DNA of 64,000 bases from DASVWZ01 sp963708575. Its GTDB lineage: Bacteria > Acidobacteriota > Terriglobia > Terriglobales > Acidobacteriaceae. Shown one piece after another: positions 52,050-61,793 of this stretch (positions are counted from its first letter, which is position 1; every line of letters starts with the position of its first letter). The stretch covers positions 1,674,001-1,738,000 of the forward strand of contig CAVPTB010000007.1 in the NCBI GenBank assembly GCA_963708575.1, given 5' to 3'. A program made the translations under genes and the position numbers. A model generated the notes under the pieces. It was not told the origin of the DNA, made no database searches, and saw only the letters and a list, made by a program, of their open reading frames with translations.

Positions 52050-54932
52050 TTACTTAACTTCTTGGCGAATCCAAACTCCGACAGGAAATTTTTCTAAGAT
52101 CTCAGATACAGCCACCGAGGCTGCATCCCTTGAGGATGGCCCACTTTCTCGTGCCCACACGTTCCGGTATTGATTCCAGCATGTCCCCGACGGCAATTCG
52201 ATTCGTGTGTTTCCCCAAAGCGTCCTTCGGTCTGACTCGATGTCTCCGCCCAGCAACTTTGCGTTTAGTCGCGGAGCTGCGACCAGAAGCGTCATGCCCT
52301 GATATCGGCGTGAGTACGCAATCAAATGTTCGCTCTTCTCTCCGGACACTGTAAGAGGTTCATAGCTGCCGTTCTCAAACAACTCAGGGGCTTTCTTTCG
52401 CAAGCCTAAAAGTTTCCAGGTGAGGTAGAGCTTCACTCGACCATCTTCCGGACGTTCCGACAAACTTTTTAATTCACGCTCACATTCATCCGCGGGTAAT
52501 GCATCCAACTTCTTCAACTCTGCGAGCATTCGTTTTCGGCGACCGTAGTCCACTGGTCTCCGATTGTCCGGATCTACCAGACTGAAATCCCACAACTCTG
52601 TTCCCTGGTAGATATCTGGCATGCCCGGGGCGGTCAGTTTGATGGCTACCTGCGACAAGCTGTTCAGCATGCCAACTTGCGATACGTATTGCTGAAAGGG
52701 CAGAAAATCTTCCAAAAACTCCGGCGACGCCTCGGCACCGATCGTTTTTTCCACAAACTCGATCACGGCAGATTCGTACTCGGCATTCTGGTTGGCCCAA
52801 CTCGTATTTTCCTTGGCCTCGCGTATCGCTTTCAGCATGTACTCCTTCATACGCACGCAGAACGAGGGTTCTGACCTTTCACCTGATAACGGCCACGCCC
52901 CGACTAGTGTTTGGTAGTAAAAGTACTCGTCATTTCGCGTCGGAGCTTCCCGTCCGTCGCTGGTTTTCTTCTTGCCTCGATGGAGTTCGCGCCAGGTTCG
53001 AACCCGTTCGCGCCACTCTCTCGGAATCTCCGAAAGCACGTCAATTCTTGCCCGCACATCCTCGGATCGTTTGCTGTCATGGGTCGAGGTTCCCAACATA
53101 CTGTTGGGCCAGTTCGCATGGCGTTCAACCATTTGCTGGTGAAACTCTGCCGGACTAACCCCGAACCTCCGCGGATCGCCGCCAACCTCGTTCAACGAGA
53201 TCAGCCGCGCGTAGCGGTAAAAGCTTGTATCTTCCAAACCCTTTGCCATGACCGCGCTAGTCAGCTGCTGGAACTTCATAGCAAAGCGAATGACCGCGCC
53301 GCGATAAGGTTTCGCTTGGCCCTCTGCGAGGCGCGTCAGCAGCACATCCTGGACAAAGTCGAAAACGCTTCCGTCTGCAATCGCAGTTCGTTTCTTCGCC
53401 ACCGCGATCGCCTGATGGATGTATTTGCGGTCGGTCTCCGACACTTCCTCCCCACTGACGTAAGTGCGGTAAACCGGGAACCAAGCGATCACCTCGCAAA
53501 GCGCCTCCCGCAAACTGTTGACCGTGAAATCACAAGTGTGGCGATTGGCTAGCGCGATCTGACTCAATAAATTTGCCAGTACATTCAACTCGCTGGTCAG
53601 AGCGCCTTCCAGAACTATCTTTTTACAGCGGTACACCAGCTTGTCGTATCGCACCCTTCGTCCGATGAAACCGCGATAGATACGATCCATCACCGCTTCC
53701 GAAGCCGAGTCCACGAACAATCCGTTTACCAAATTGCCGAATTCGTATCCCGTGGTCCCGTCGATTGGCCAGTTCTCAGGAAGCCTTTCATCACCGGTCA
53801 GAATCTTCTCCACGACTAGGTACGATTTCTCATTTCCTCCGCCATCGCTTCGCTGGCCCTTTTGTAATCTCTCGAAATATTGAGAGGGGTTGTATAGACC
53901 GTCGGGATGATCGATACGTAGTCCGTTGACCTTGCCTTGCTTCATCAGCTCTAGAATGAAGCGGTGGGTTGCCTCAAAAACCGCCTCGTTCTCCATTCGC
54001 AATGCCGCAAGATCATTCACGTCAAAAAAACGACGATAATTAATGTCGTCTGCCGCCACTCGCCAGTAAGCCAAGCGATACGCCTGTCGCTTGATCAATT
54101 CGTGCAGATCTTCAAAACTGTCCGGCCTTCCCGGTTCTCCATTCATCTCCACGACATTCTGTGAGATAAACGCCGCAAGGGGTGGGGACGCCGCGCATAA
54201 CACGGCCAGACGTTTCTTGTGAATCTCTTTATCGCGTAGACGCTCTGCCGTTTTCGCGGGGTCTTCCTCATTGCGGGCGGGCAAATTGCGAAACGCTGCC
54301 GCGAGGCTCTGTAGTTCCAGAAGGTGTTGATCGTTTCGACCGAGCGTTTCCTCTAACCGCTCGACATGACGCTCCAGGATTCTGGAATACTCCCGCGGGT
54401 TGACCGGAAAGCGGTGCTGAAAGTAGAAAATGCTGAACTCCCCTTTCTCAGGATCAAAGCTGAGCTTGAGTTCCCCCCGGTCCAGCACCGTACCGTACTG
54501 GTCCCCCAACACGGGAATCAGCACTTTCCCCTGCAACTCGTCTTTCAAGGGCAGCCAGTCGATATCGAAAAAGTCCGCGTGGGATGCCGCTTTTCCATTC
54601 TCCAGAACATCAAGCCACCATGAGTTATCACTGCCCATGACTCCCATGTGGTTAGGTACGACATCGAGAATCTGCCCCATTCCCTGTTCGTGCAGGGCTT
54701 GAACGAACGCCTCGTATTCCTCCGGCGTGCCGATCTCAGGGTTCACATGGTTATGGTCGATAATGTCGTACCCATGCGTGCTTCCAGGACGCGCCCGCAA
54801 ATAAGGCGAGGCGTAAATGTGAGAGATCCCCAGAGCGTCGAGATACGAAGTCAGTTCCGTCGCCTGGGCAAAAGTAAACTGCTTGTTGAATTGCAGGCGG
54901 TAAGTCCCGAGCGGCACCCGTCGCAATCTCAT
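52050..54932 (-). CDS. treY: Malto-oligosyltrehalose synthase (TreY)
   Basis: 960 residues, full family length. The enzyme converts the reducing-end alpha-1,4 bond of a maltodextrin into an alpha,alpha-1,1 bond. GH13 motifs: GTYRLQFNKQFTFAQATELT at the N-terminus, YDIIDHNHVNPEIGTPEEYE, LDVVPNHMG, nucleophile Asp in GLRIDHPDGLYNP, acid Glu in YLVVEKILTGDERLP and TSTHDSKRSEDVRARI. ATGA overlap with treZ at 54929-54932. It is the last gene of the glgX-treZ-treY operon, so the substrate comes from glycogen debranched by the first gene. Confidence 0.95.
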   Translation of the reverse strand: MRLRRVPLGTYRLQFNKQFTFAQATELTSYLDALGISHIYASPYLRARPGSTHGYDIIDHNHVNPEIGTPEEYEAFVQALHEQGMGQILDVVPNHMGVMGSDNSWWLDVLENGKAASHADFFDIDWLPLKDELQGKVLIPVLGDQYGTVLDRGELKLSFDPEKGEFSIFYFQHRFPVNPREYSRILERHVERLEETLGRNDQHLLELQSLAAAFRNLPARNEEDPAKTAERLRDKEIHKKRLAVLCAASPPLAAFISQNVVEMNGEPGRPDSFEDLHELIKRQAYRLAYWRVAADDINYRRFFDVNDLAALRMENEAVFEATHRFILELMKQGKVNGLRIDHPDGLYNPSQYFERLQKGQRSDGGGNEKSYLVVEKILTGDERLPENWPIDGTTGYEFGNLVNGLFVDSASEAVMDRIYRGFIGRRVRYDKLVYRCKKIVLEGALTSELNVLANLLSQIALANRHTCDFTVNSLREALCEVIAWFPVYRTYVSGEEVSETDRKYIHQAIAVAKKRTAIADGSVFDFVQDVLLTRLAEGQAKPYRGAVIRFAMKFQQLTSAVMAKGLEDTSFYRYARLISLNEVGGDPRRFGVSPAEFHQQMVERHANWPNSMLGTSTHDSKRSEDVRARIDVLSEIPREWRERVRTWRELHRGKKKTSDGREAPTRNDEYFYYQTLVGAWPLSGERSEPSFCVRMKEYMLKAIREAKENTSWANQNAEYESAVIEFVEKTIGAEASPEFLEDFLPFQQYVSQVGMLNSLSQVAIKLTAPGMPDIYQGTELWDFSLVDPDNRRPVDYGRRKRMLAELKKLDALPADECERELKSLSERPEDGRVKLYLTWKLLGLRKKAPELFENGSYEPLTVSGEKSEHLIAYSRRYQGMTLLVAAPRLNAKLLGGDIESDRRTLWGNTRIELPSGTCWNQYRNVWARESGPSSRDAASVAVSEILEKFPVGVWIRQEVK

Positions 54933-56749
54933 GATTGCCTACACCAGATCACGCTCCATGGCGGCATCGTGCCCTTCTTCAGGTCAGAGAGGATATTCGC
55001 ATGGGTGGCATAAACAGCGCGTCCGCCAGGCACTGGGAAACCGGTTGCGGATTCGTTTCCCAAATTTGCCCTCAGACTCAATGCCCCTGAGCTGAACTGC
55101 CAGTCGACGGCGAGACCCCGGCTCTCGATCGTTTCCAGTTTTGTGCAAGGCTTCTTTCCATCTCTCAGGAGAGGCAAGATTTCATTTTGTCGAATGCCCA
55201 GCAGTTGGCGCGAGAACTCCAGCCAATTGGCGTGCCGCCCTTCTTTTACCGTCTTCCAATCCAATTTCGACCGCTGGAACGTCGCCTCTGCATTTGGGTC
55301 TGGGATTCTCAGCCGCACTTCGGATGAAGCGAACTTTGTGAAGTGGGCAAACTCATTTCTCCTGCCCTCGGTGACGGCCTTAGCCAATTCGCCAGAGAAA
55401 TCGCAGAAAAACAGAAATGGTGTCTCCGCCCCGAATTCGTCGCCCATAAACATCAACGGACACAATGGCGCCAGCCGCACAATTGCCGTGGCAGCTTTCA
55501 GAGCTTCCCGACTTGCCACCTGCACTAACCGGTCTCCAAACGCCCGGTTTCCAATCTGATCGTGGTTTTGCAGAAAAGACACAAATGCCGTCGGCGGAAG
55601 GTGAGAGCTTGGCTCGCCACGCTGCGCCTTATGGAAACCTGAGAAGTCTCCCTGGAATGCAAACCCCTCGGTCAGACATCTTCCGAGTTGCCGGACGGGA
55701 TCAGCAGCGTAATCGCAATAGTATCCGTCTGTCTCGCCGCTGATCAGCACATGCAGCGCGTGATGGATATCGTCGTCCCACTGCGCATCGAACTCCCGCG
55801 GCCGCCCGTCTTCATCGCGTTCCAAGAACTTTGCAGCGTTGTCCCCATTCTCCAGAACCAGATGGATCTTCCGTTCATTCCCTAGGCGCGCTCGAACCGT
55901 CTCCGCCAGTTCGCTCAGAATATGTGGGCGCGAATCATCGACAATCGCGTGAACCGCGTCCAGACGCAGTCCGTCAAAGTGATATTCCTCGAGCCAGTAC
56001 AACGCATTGTGAATAAAGAAATCGCGGACCACACGGCTTCCCGGGCCGTCGAAGTTGATTCCATCGCCCCACGGCGTGCAATGACGGCTGCTGAAGAAAT
56101 CCGGCGCATAACTTCGCAGATAATTTCCGTCGGGTCCAAAGTGGTTGTAAACCACGTCCAGAAAGACCATCAAGCCTTTCTGATGAGCAGCCTGAACCAG
56201 GCGTTTTAGATCGTCCGGCGTGCCGTATGAGCTATCCGGCGCATACGGCAAAACGCCGTCGTATCCCCAATTGCGCTTGCCCGGAAAATCCGCCACCGGC
56301 ATCAACTCGACCGCCGTAATCCCGAGATCGGTCAAGTAATCAAGTTTCTGTCGAGCCGCCGCGTATGTTCCCTCAGACGTAAAGGTGCCCACATGCAACT
56401 CATAGAGCACCGCCTCTTCCCATGGACGACCTGACCAACCTTCGTCATTCCATTCGAACCTTGCTGGATCGATAACCTCACTCGGCGCGTGAACGTCTTC
56501 CGGTTGGAATCGCGATGCAGGATCAGGCACGTTGATTTCGTCATCGATCCGGTACTGATATCGGGATCCCGCACGCGCTCGATTCGTGATCAGCTCGTGC
56601 CAGCCATCCTCGGACCGATCCATGGGCAGCAGGTCGTGCTGGCCCGCGATCAGCTTTACTTTCTTCGCCTTCGGCGCCCAAAGCCGAAACCGTACGCTTC
56701 CATCCTCACGGACCTCAGCGCCAAAGGGCATCGGATGCCTACGCTTCAC
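54929..56749 (-). CDS. treZ: Malto-oligosyltrehalose trehalohydrolase (TreZ)
   Basis: 606 residues. It releases trehalose from maltooligosyl-trehalose. An N-terminal beta-sandwich (VRFRLWAPKAKKVKLIAGQH) precedes the GH13 barrel: VYNHFGPDGNYLRSYAPDFF, nucleophile in FDGLRLDAVHAIVDD, acid Glu in HLVLENGDN and FLQNHDQIGNR. The GTG start at 56749 has AGGAGG nine bases upstream and overlaps the end of glgX by 11 bp; its own end overlaps treY by 4 bp. Both overlaps suggest coupled translation. No other TreZ-like gene is in the window. Confidence 0.95.
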   Translation of the reverse strand: MKRRHPMPFGAEVREDGSVRFRLWAPKAKKVKLIAGQHDLLPMDRSEDGWHELITNRARAGSRYQYRIDDEINVPDPASRFQPEDVHAPSEVIDPARFEWNDEGWSGRPWEEAVLYELHVGTFTSEGTYAAARQKLDYLTDLGITAVELMPVADFPGKRNWGYDGVLPYAPDSSYGTPDDLKRLVQAAHQKGLMVFLDVVYNHFGPDGNYLRSYAPDFFSSRHCTPWGDGINFDGPGSRVVRDFFIHNALYWLEEYHFDGLRLDAVHAIVDDSRPHILSELAETVRARLGNERKIHLVLENGDNAAKFLERDEDGRPREFDAQWDDDIHHALHVLISGETDGYYCDYAADPVRQLGRCLTEGFAFQGDFSGFHKAQRGEPSSHLPPTAFVSFLQNHDQIGNRAFGDRLVQVASREALKAATAIVRLAPLCPLMFMGDEFGAETPFLFFCDFSGELAKAVTEGRRNEFAHFTKFASSEVRLRIPDPNAEATFQRSKLDWKTVKEGRHANWLEFSRQLLGIRQNEILPLLRDGKKPCTKLETIESRGLAVDWQFSSGALSLRANLGNESATGFPVPGGRAVYATHANILSDLKKGTMPPWSVIWCRQS

Positions 56750-58907
56750 GCCGCCGATCCTCCTGCCGCACCTGTTCGCGCTGACGTTCGACCAATACCG
56801 CCATGGAGCGTGCCTTCAGCGAATACTCCGTACCTGCGTCGTGTAGAAGTCCCGGTTGGCTTACGGTTTGACAACTGGTATCCACCAGCGCGACCCACAC
56901 CATCCCTGACGCTACAGTCGGCAACTGGAACGGCACTTCTTCGTGGTGAGCATTCATCAGCATAAGAAAATTCTGATCCCGCAGCGGTTGGCCGCGCTCA
57001 TCGACCTCATCCAAACCCTGTCCCGAGAGAAACACCCCAAGGCTTCTTGCGGAGTCCGCATTCCATTCGTCGTCGGTCATCTCTCGGCCATCGGGGCGCA
57101 ACCAAAGAATGTCTTTCACACCCACTCCTTTGATCGCCCGTCCCTGGAAGAAATTTCGCCGCCGAAACACGGGATGGCTCTTGCGCAGAGTGATTAACTT
57201 TTGCACAAACGACAACAAACCCTTATCAATCGCTGCAGGGTCCCAGTTGATCCAACTGATTTCGTTGTCCTGGCAGTACGCGTTGTTATTCCCGTTCTGT
57301 GTATGTCCAATTGCATCCCCGGCCAGCATCATCGGAACACCTTGCGATAGAAACAACGTCGCAAGAAAATTTCGCTTCTGCTGGGCCCGAAGAGCATTTA
57401 CCGCGGGATCATCTGTGGGGCCTTCCACTCCGCAGTTCCAACTGCGGTTGTTATCGGTGCCATCGCGGTTATCCTCCCCGTTGGCCTCATTGTGCTTCTG
57501 GTTGTAACTGACCAAATCCTGCAAGGTAAACCCGTCGTGCGCGGTCACGAAGTTGATGCTGGCGTACGGCCGTCGTCCGCTACGGGCGTACAGATCGCTG
57601 GAGCCGGTTACCCGATACCCCAGTTCTCCCATTTGCCCTCCGTCGCCTTTCCAATAACCGCGCACCACATCCCGATAGCGGTCGTTCCACTCTGCCCAGC
57701 CAACCGGAAACTTCCCTACCTGGTATCCGCCTTCCCCTAAGTCCCACGGCTCCGCAATCAATTTCACCTGAGACAGAATTGGATCCTGGTGAATGATGTC
57801 CAGGAATGCCCCCAACCGGTCCACCTCGTGCAGTTCGCGCGCCAGAGTGGCCGCCAAATCAAAACGGAAGCCGTCCACGTGCATTTCCAGCACCCAATAG
57901 CGCAGGCTGTCCATGATCAACTGCAGCACCCGCGGGTGCCTCATGTTCAGGGTGTTTCCCGTTCCCGTGTAATCCATGTAGTAACGGGGATTTTCCGCCA
58001 TTGCGCGGTAGTACACCGGGTTGTCGATCCCACGAAACGACAGCGTCGGCCCCATCTGGTTTCCCTCAGCCGTGTGGTTGTAGACCACATCGAGGATCAC
58101 TTCAATTCCCGCCGAATGCAGGGTCTTCACCATCGTTTTGAACTCGCCCGTGGTGCCCGACGACGAGTATGGCGAATAGGGCGCAAAGAAACCGATGGAG
58201 TTATATCCCCAGTAATTGCGCAGGCCCTTTTCAATCAGTTGACGATCGTTGATGAAGTAGTGCACCGGCATCAACTCGACCGCCGTGATCCCCAGTTTCC
58301 GGAAGTAGTCAATGACAGAGGCTGTCGCCAGTCCTGCGTAGGTTCCTCGTAACTGCTGCGGAACGTCCGGATGGCGCATAGTGAAGCCCTTCACGTGAAC
58401 CTCATAGATCACGCTGTTGTGCCAGGGAATCGCCGGAGGCCGATCACTTCCCCAGGTAAACGCCGGATCGATGACCATCGCCTTTAACATTCCCGGCGCG
58501 CTGTCCCGGCGGTCAAACGACAAGTCTTCCTGCTTGTGCCCAATGCGATATCCAAAATGCGAGTCACTCCACTTCAGATCTCCTTCAATGTGCTTGGCAT
58601 AAGGATCCAAAAGCAATTTGTGATGATTGAACCGTAGTCCTTGCTCCGGATGATAAGGACCGTACACGCGATATCCATACAGCAGCCCCGGACGGGCCTC
58701 AGGCAGATAGCAATGCCAGACCTGATCGGTTTGCTCTTTAATGTCGACTCGGTGCAACTCGCGCCGGCCGGTACTGTCAAAAAGACATAGCTCGACTTTC
58801 TCCGCGTGCTCCGAGAAAAGCGCGAAGTTAACTCCTTCTCCGTCCCAAGTGGCTCCCAATGGATATGGCCGTCCTGGCCAGACAATGGGCGACGTCTGGT
58901 TCCCCAT
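56739..58907 (-). CDS. glgX: Glycogen debranching enzyme GlgX/TreX
   Basis: 722 residues from ATG 58907, preceded by AAGAAGGG (the TTG at 58913 is less likely). An isoamylase-type GH13 enzyme that cleaves alpha-1,6 branches. Evidence: N-terminal VWPGRPYPLGATWDGEGVNF, then ILDVVYNHTAEGNQMGPTLS, nucleophile in VDGFRFDLAATLARE, acid in LIAEPWDLGEGGYQVG, and FVTAHDGFTLQDLVSYN. First gene of the operon with treZ and treY: together glycogen or maltodextrin to linear chains to maltooligosyl-trehalose to trehalose. In this operon setting the name TreX is also used. Confidence 0.95.
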   Translation of the reverse strand: MGNQTSPIVWPGRPYPLGATWDGEGVNFALFSEHAEKVELCLFDSTGRRELHRVDIKEQTDQVWHCYLPEARPGLLYGYRVYGPYHPEQGLRFNHHKLLLDPYAKHIEGDLKWSDSHFGYRIGHKQEDLSFDRRDSAPGMLKAMVIDPAFTWGSDRPPAIPWHNSVIYEVHVKGFTMRHPDVPQQLRGTYAGLATASVIDYFRKLGITAVELMPVHYFINDRQLIEKGLRNYWGYNSIGFFAPYSPYSSSGTTGEFKTMVKTLHSAGIEVILDVVYNHTAEGNQMGPTLSFRGIDNPVYYRAMAENPRYYMDYTGTGNTLNMRHPRVLQLIMDSLRYWVLEMHVDGFRFDLAATLARELHEVDRLGAFLDIIHQDPILSQVKLIAEPWDLGEGGYQVGKFPVGWAEWNDRYRDVVRGYWKGDGGQMGELGYRVTGSSDLYARSGRRPYASINFVTAHDGFTLQDLVSYNQKHNEANGEDNRDGTDNNRSWNCGVEGPTDDPAVNALRAQQKRNFLATLFLSQGVPMMLAGDAIGHTQNGNNNAYCQDNEISWINWDPAAIDKGLLSFVQKLITLRKSHPVFRRRNFFQGRAIKGVGVKDILWLRPDGREMTDDEWNADSARSLGVFLSGQGLDEVDERGQPLRDQNFLMLMNAHHEEVPFQLPTVASGMVWVALVDTSCQTVSQPGLLHDAGTEYSLKARSMAVLVERQREQVRQEDRRREA

Positions 58908-59222
58908 GTGCAATTAACCCTTCTTTGCGAAAGTTGTAATCCGAACGTTGCTGCGTGCTCTTAAGATGGCGTCACATTCATCCAGCCCCAATTTTGTCCC
59001 TTGGATCAATCCGTGCGCTGCTGAGATGCCTACTAAACAATCCGTGTCACTGGAACAGATGTCCAACCAGCAACTTGCGGCCCATCATTCGGCGCGCACT
59101 CCGTCCGATCTTCACGCTCGCCATCTACAGGATTTACCGTATTTCTGCTTCTTCTCCCGCGTGCGATAAAAGATTTGCCACCGTTTCGGTCTTGGGTTTT
59201 GTTTGAATCTCCTTTTGCCACC
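58908..59222. other. Intergenic region between the divergent trehalose operon and the zinc-ribbon gene
   Basis: 315 bp with no supported gene. It must contain the promoter of the minus-strand glgX-treZ-treY operon and that of the plus-strand gene at 59223. Small open frames here have no ribosome-binding site or recognisable motif. I could not fix promoter elements with confidence. Confidence 0.5.
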
Positions 59223-59510
59223 ATGGTCGATCGTTGCGCCAATCCTTCTTGTTCGGTTCCCCTTCACTCCCTGCGGGATGGGCGCCTGTTCCAGTTTGAG
59301 ATTCGATCGGCCCCCGAAGAAAAGCGTTCTGATCCTCGCCGGAGACCGTCTCGAACGCTGTCCCACTTTTGGCTCTGCGGCAAGTGTTCCGTTACCCAGA
59401 CCTTGGTGTTCGACCCGAGCCGCGGAGTTACGCTGGCGCCTTTGCGAAAAGCCGCCAGCGTCTCGGATTCTTCCCCAGTTTCGGCCGAGTCTCCTCTCTT
59501 GACCGATTGA
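59223..59510 (+). CDS. Small zinc-ribbon-like protein
   Basis: 95 residues from ATG 59223; the longer reading from 59175 begins in sequence without a start context. It opens MVDRCANPSCSVPLHSLRDG with C5-x4-C10, and later has HFWLCGKCSVTQTLVF with C52-x2-C55, making a four-cysteine zinc site. The middle stretch RRRPSR is basic. I recall similar short proteins in acidobacterial genomes but know no function. It is not in an operon. A role in nucleic-acid or protein binding is possible. Confidence 0.6.
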   Translation: MVDRCANPSCSVPLHSLRDGRLFQFEIRSAPEEKRSDPRRRPSRTLSHFWLCGKCSVTQTLVFDPSRGVTLAPLRKAASVSDSSPVSAESPLLTD

Positions 59511-59864
59511 AGTCACGAATCGCCCGCGCCGGCTCCGATAGTTCAATATCTAGAGTCAGCTGTTTATATATTTGCAGACGTTCAGCTGGATGTGTGGGCT
59601 AGGATGACGCCGAAAGGTTCGCGAGGGCGTTTAGGGAGGCGGCAGGCGCTGGACTGAAAAAGGGGAGGTACAACCAACGCCTGCCTTCCGTCTCCTTCGC
59701 GTTGGGGTGATTATGTAATAAAAGATTCCCCTGCCTCCTCACCATCAGGCTAATACTGTATTTTGAAAACTAATTCTTGGGCCCCTCCTAAGTGGATTTT
59801 TGGATCTCCGCATCCCCCTGAATCCAAGTCGCTTTTGTTTTATTTCGCACCGCTCAGCCGCTAC
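59511..59864 (+). other. 354-bp leader region of the GH15 gene
   Basis: No supported gene. It contains a long hairpin at 59641-59685 (separate entry) and A/T-rich sequence from 59708 to 59763 (TGATTATGTAATAAAAG) that could include a promoter. The open frame of the GH15 gene extends back to a TTG at 59763, but I prefer the ATG at 59865. Confidence 0.4.
59641..59685 (+). promoter_or_regulatory. Hairpin with ribosome-binding-site-like loop upstream of the GH15 gene
   Basis: GGCAGGCGCTGG (59641-59652) pairs with CCAACGCCTGCC (59674-59685) at 11 of 12 positions around a 21-nt loop. The loop holds AGGGGAGG, a strong Shine-Dalgarno-like sequence, but no start codon follows at the right distance. 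It may be a structured 5' leader, a small RNA or a protein-binding site. No known riboswitch class fits. Confidence 0.35.
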
Positions 59865-61793
59865 ATGCATCCACTGAGAGTGCACACTTCGCAGCCGAGG
59901 CCTGCTCCCATCGACCGACCTATCCTTGTCTGTTCCGAAGCAATCCCTGAAATTCAAGACTACGGCATCATCGGCGATTGCCGAGCTGCTGCATTGGTTT
60001 CGTGTTTTGGCTCGATCGACTGGCTCTGCTGGCCCCGTTTTGATAAGCCTGCCATCTTCGCCGCGCTATTGGACCGGGAACGGGGCGGACACTGGCAAAT
60101 AGCTCCTACGGCCGCTTGCACGATCCAACGCCAGTACATACCCGAAACGAACGTTCTTGAAACCCAATTCTCAACTCCCACCGGCAGCATCACGCTTACC
60201 GACGTCATGCCCGGCGCCGCTCAGATTCGTCACCACCCGCAAATGGTTCCCGACCATGAGATTATTCGCCGGGTTGAATGCACTTCCGGGACTCTGCAAG
60301 TAGAGATAACGTTCCACCCTCGCGCCGCCTATGGTTGCGATGCCGTCACCATGCGTCGTGTCAGAGGGTTGGGCTTACGCATGGAAGTCGGCCGGGGCGT
60401 TTACTGGCTCCGCAGCAGCATTCCCCTCCACGCCGAGGATGGCCGCGCACACGCCATTGCAAACCTTAGCGCTGGCGATACTCTGCAGTTCTCCTTCAGC
60501 TACTCGGAGGAAGCTCCCGCCGTATTGCCCCCCATGAACGAAGACGTCCCCGCCCGCATCGACCAGTCGGCCAAGCGTTGGAAAGAATGGGCGCACAGTG
60601 CCGACTATGACGGTATCTATCGTGACGAAGTCGTGCGCAGCGCCCTTGCGCTCAAGTTACTCAGCTACGCGCCGTCTGGAGCGATTATTGCCGCTGCCAC
60701 GACTTCCCTTCCCGAACATCTCGGCGGCAGTCTGAACTGGGATTATCGATTTTGCTGGTTGCGCGATGCATCCCTCACCATTCGCGCCTTACTCGAACTG
60801 GGCTACTGGGATGAAGCTTCAGATTTTCTTGACTGGATGTTGCAAGCCACCCGGCTGACTCAACCCGAACTCTGCATTCTTTATACGGTCTACGGTGACG
60901 AGGCGCCACCCGAGCGCACGCTCGACCATCTTTCGGGCTACCGAAATTCTCGCCCTGTCCGCATCGGCAACGAGGCGCGTAACCAATTACAGCTCGATGT
61001 TTACGGCGAGGTTATCGACGCCGCTGCACAATTCGCTTTTCACGGCGGACACCTCGATACCGACATGCAGAAAATTCTCATCAGCCTGGGAAACTTCGTG
61101 GTTGATCATTGGAACCAGCCCGACGAAGGGATTTGGGAACCCCGAGACGGCCGGCAGCACCACACGCATTCCCGATTGTTGTGTTGGACCGCCCTTGATC
61201 GTTTGACTACTCTTCACCAGCGCGGCTTTTTGCATCGCGCCCCGGTTCAGAAATATCGCGAGCAATCCGACCTCATACGGCGACAAATTAAAGAGCGCGC
61301 CTGGAACTCCCAGCTCAACAGCTATGTGAGCGTGCTCGATGGCGATTCTTTCGACGCCAGCTTACTGCTGCTCTCCTGGTATGGCTTCGAAGAAGCGGGC
61401 TCGCCGCGTATGCGAGCGACCCACAAGGCCATTCGTAAGCATCTCGGCACTCCCGGCGGCCTCCTCTACCGCTATACTGCTCAACCTTCCGAAGGCGCGT
61501 TCGCTATCTGCAGTTTCTGGGAAGCCGAATATTTAGCGCTGGGTGGCGGAACTCTGCAGGAAGCCCACGAGGCCTTCCAGCGGCTTATGCGTTATCGAAA
61601 CGACCTCGGACTTTACGGCGAGGAGATCGATTCGCAAACTGGCATCGCTCTCGGCAATTTCCCCCAAGCGTTCACTCACGTTGGCTTGATCAGCGCCGCC
61701 CTTTCTATCCGTCAACGCGAGAAAGGGGAGGCTCAACTTCCTCACCGTTCCGATGAAGCCACTCCCAAATCAACCCAGGAAGTTGCTTCATGA
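59865..61793 (+). CDS. Glycoside hydrolase family 15 protein (glucoamylase/trehalase-like)
   Basis: 642 residues from ATG 59865. Residues 30-260 form the N-terminal beta-sandwich of bacterial GH15 enzymes (PEIQDYGIIGDCRAAALVSC; FGSIDWLCWPRFDKPAIFAA). The (alpha/alpha)6 domain has GGSLNWDYRFCWLRDASLTI, the acid Glu in PDEGIWEPRDGRQHHTHSRL, and near the end YGEEIDSQTGIALGNFPQAF. Family members hydrolyse alpha-1,4-glucans, and some act as trehalases; this sequence alone does not decide. No signal peptide, so cytoplasmic. It overlaps the next gene by ATGA. Next to the trehalose operon it may recycle trehalose or glycogen. Confidence 0.85.
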   Translation: MHPLRVHTSQPRPAPIDRPILVCSEAIPEIQDYGIIGDCRAAALVSCFGSIDWLCWPRFDKPAIFAALLDRERGGHWQIAPTAACTIQRQYIPETNVLETQFSTPTGSITLTDVMPGAAQIRHHPQMVPDHEIIRRVECTSGTLQVEITFHPRAAYGCDAVTMRRVRGLGLRMEVGRGVYWLRSSIPLHAEDGRAHAIANLSAGDTLQFSFSYSEEAPAVLPPMNEDVPARIDQSAKRWKEWAHSADYDGIYRDEVVRSALALKLLSYAPSGAIIAAATTSLPEHLGGSLNWDYRFCWLRDASLTIRALLELGYWDEASDFLDWMLQATRLTQPELCILYTVYGDEAPPERTLDHLSGYRNSRPVRIGNEARNQLQLDVYGEVIDAAAQFAFHGGHLDTDMQKILISLGNFVVDHWNQPDEGIWEPRDGRQHHTHSRLLCWTALDRLTTLHQRGFLHRAPVQKYREQSDLIRRQIKERAWNSQLNSYVSVLDGDSFDASLLLLSWYGFEEAGSPRMRATHKAIRKHLGTPGGLLYRYTAQPSEGAFAICSFWEAEYLALGGGTLQEAHEAFQRLMRYRNDLGLYGEEIDSQTGIALGNFPQAFTHVGLISAALSIRQREKGEAQLPHRSDEATPKSTQEVAS

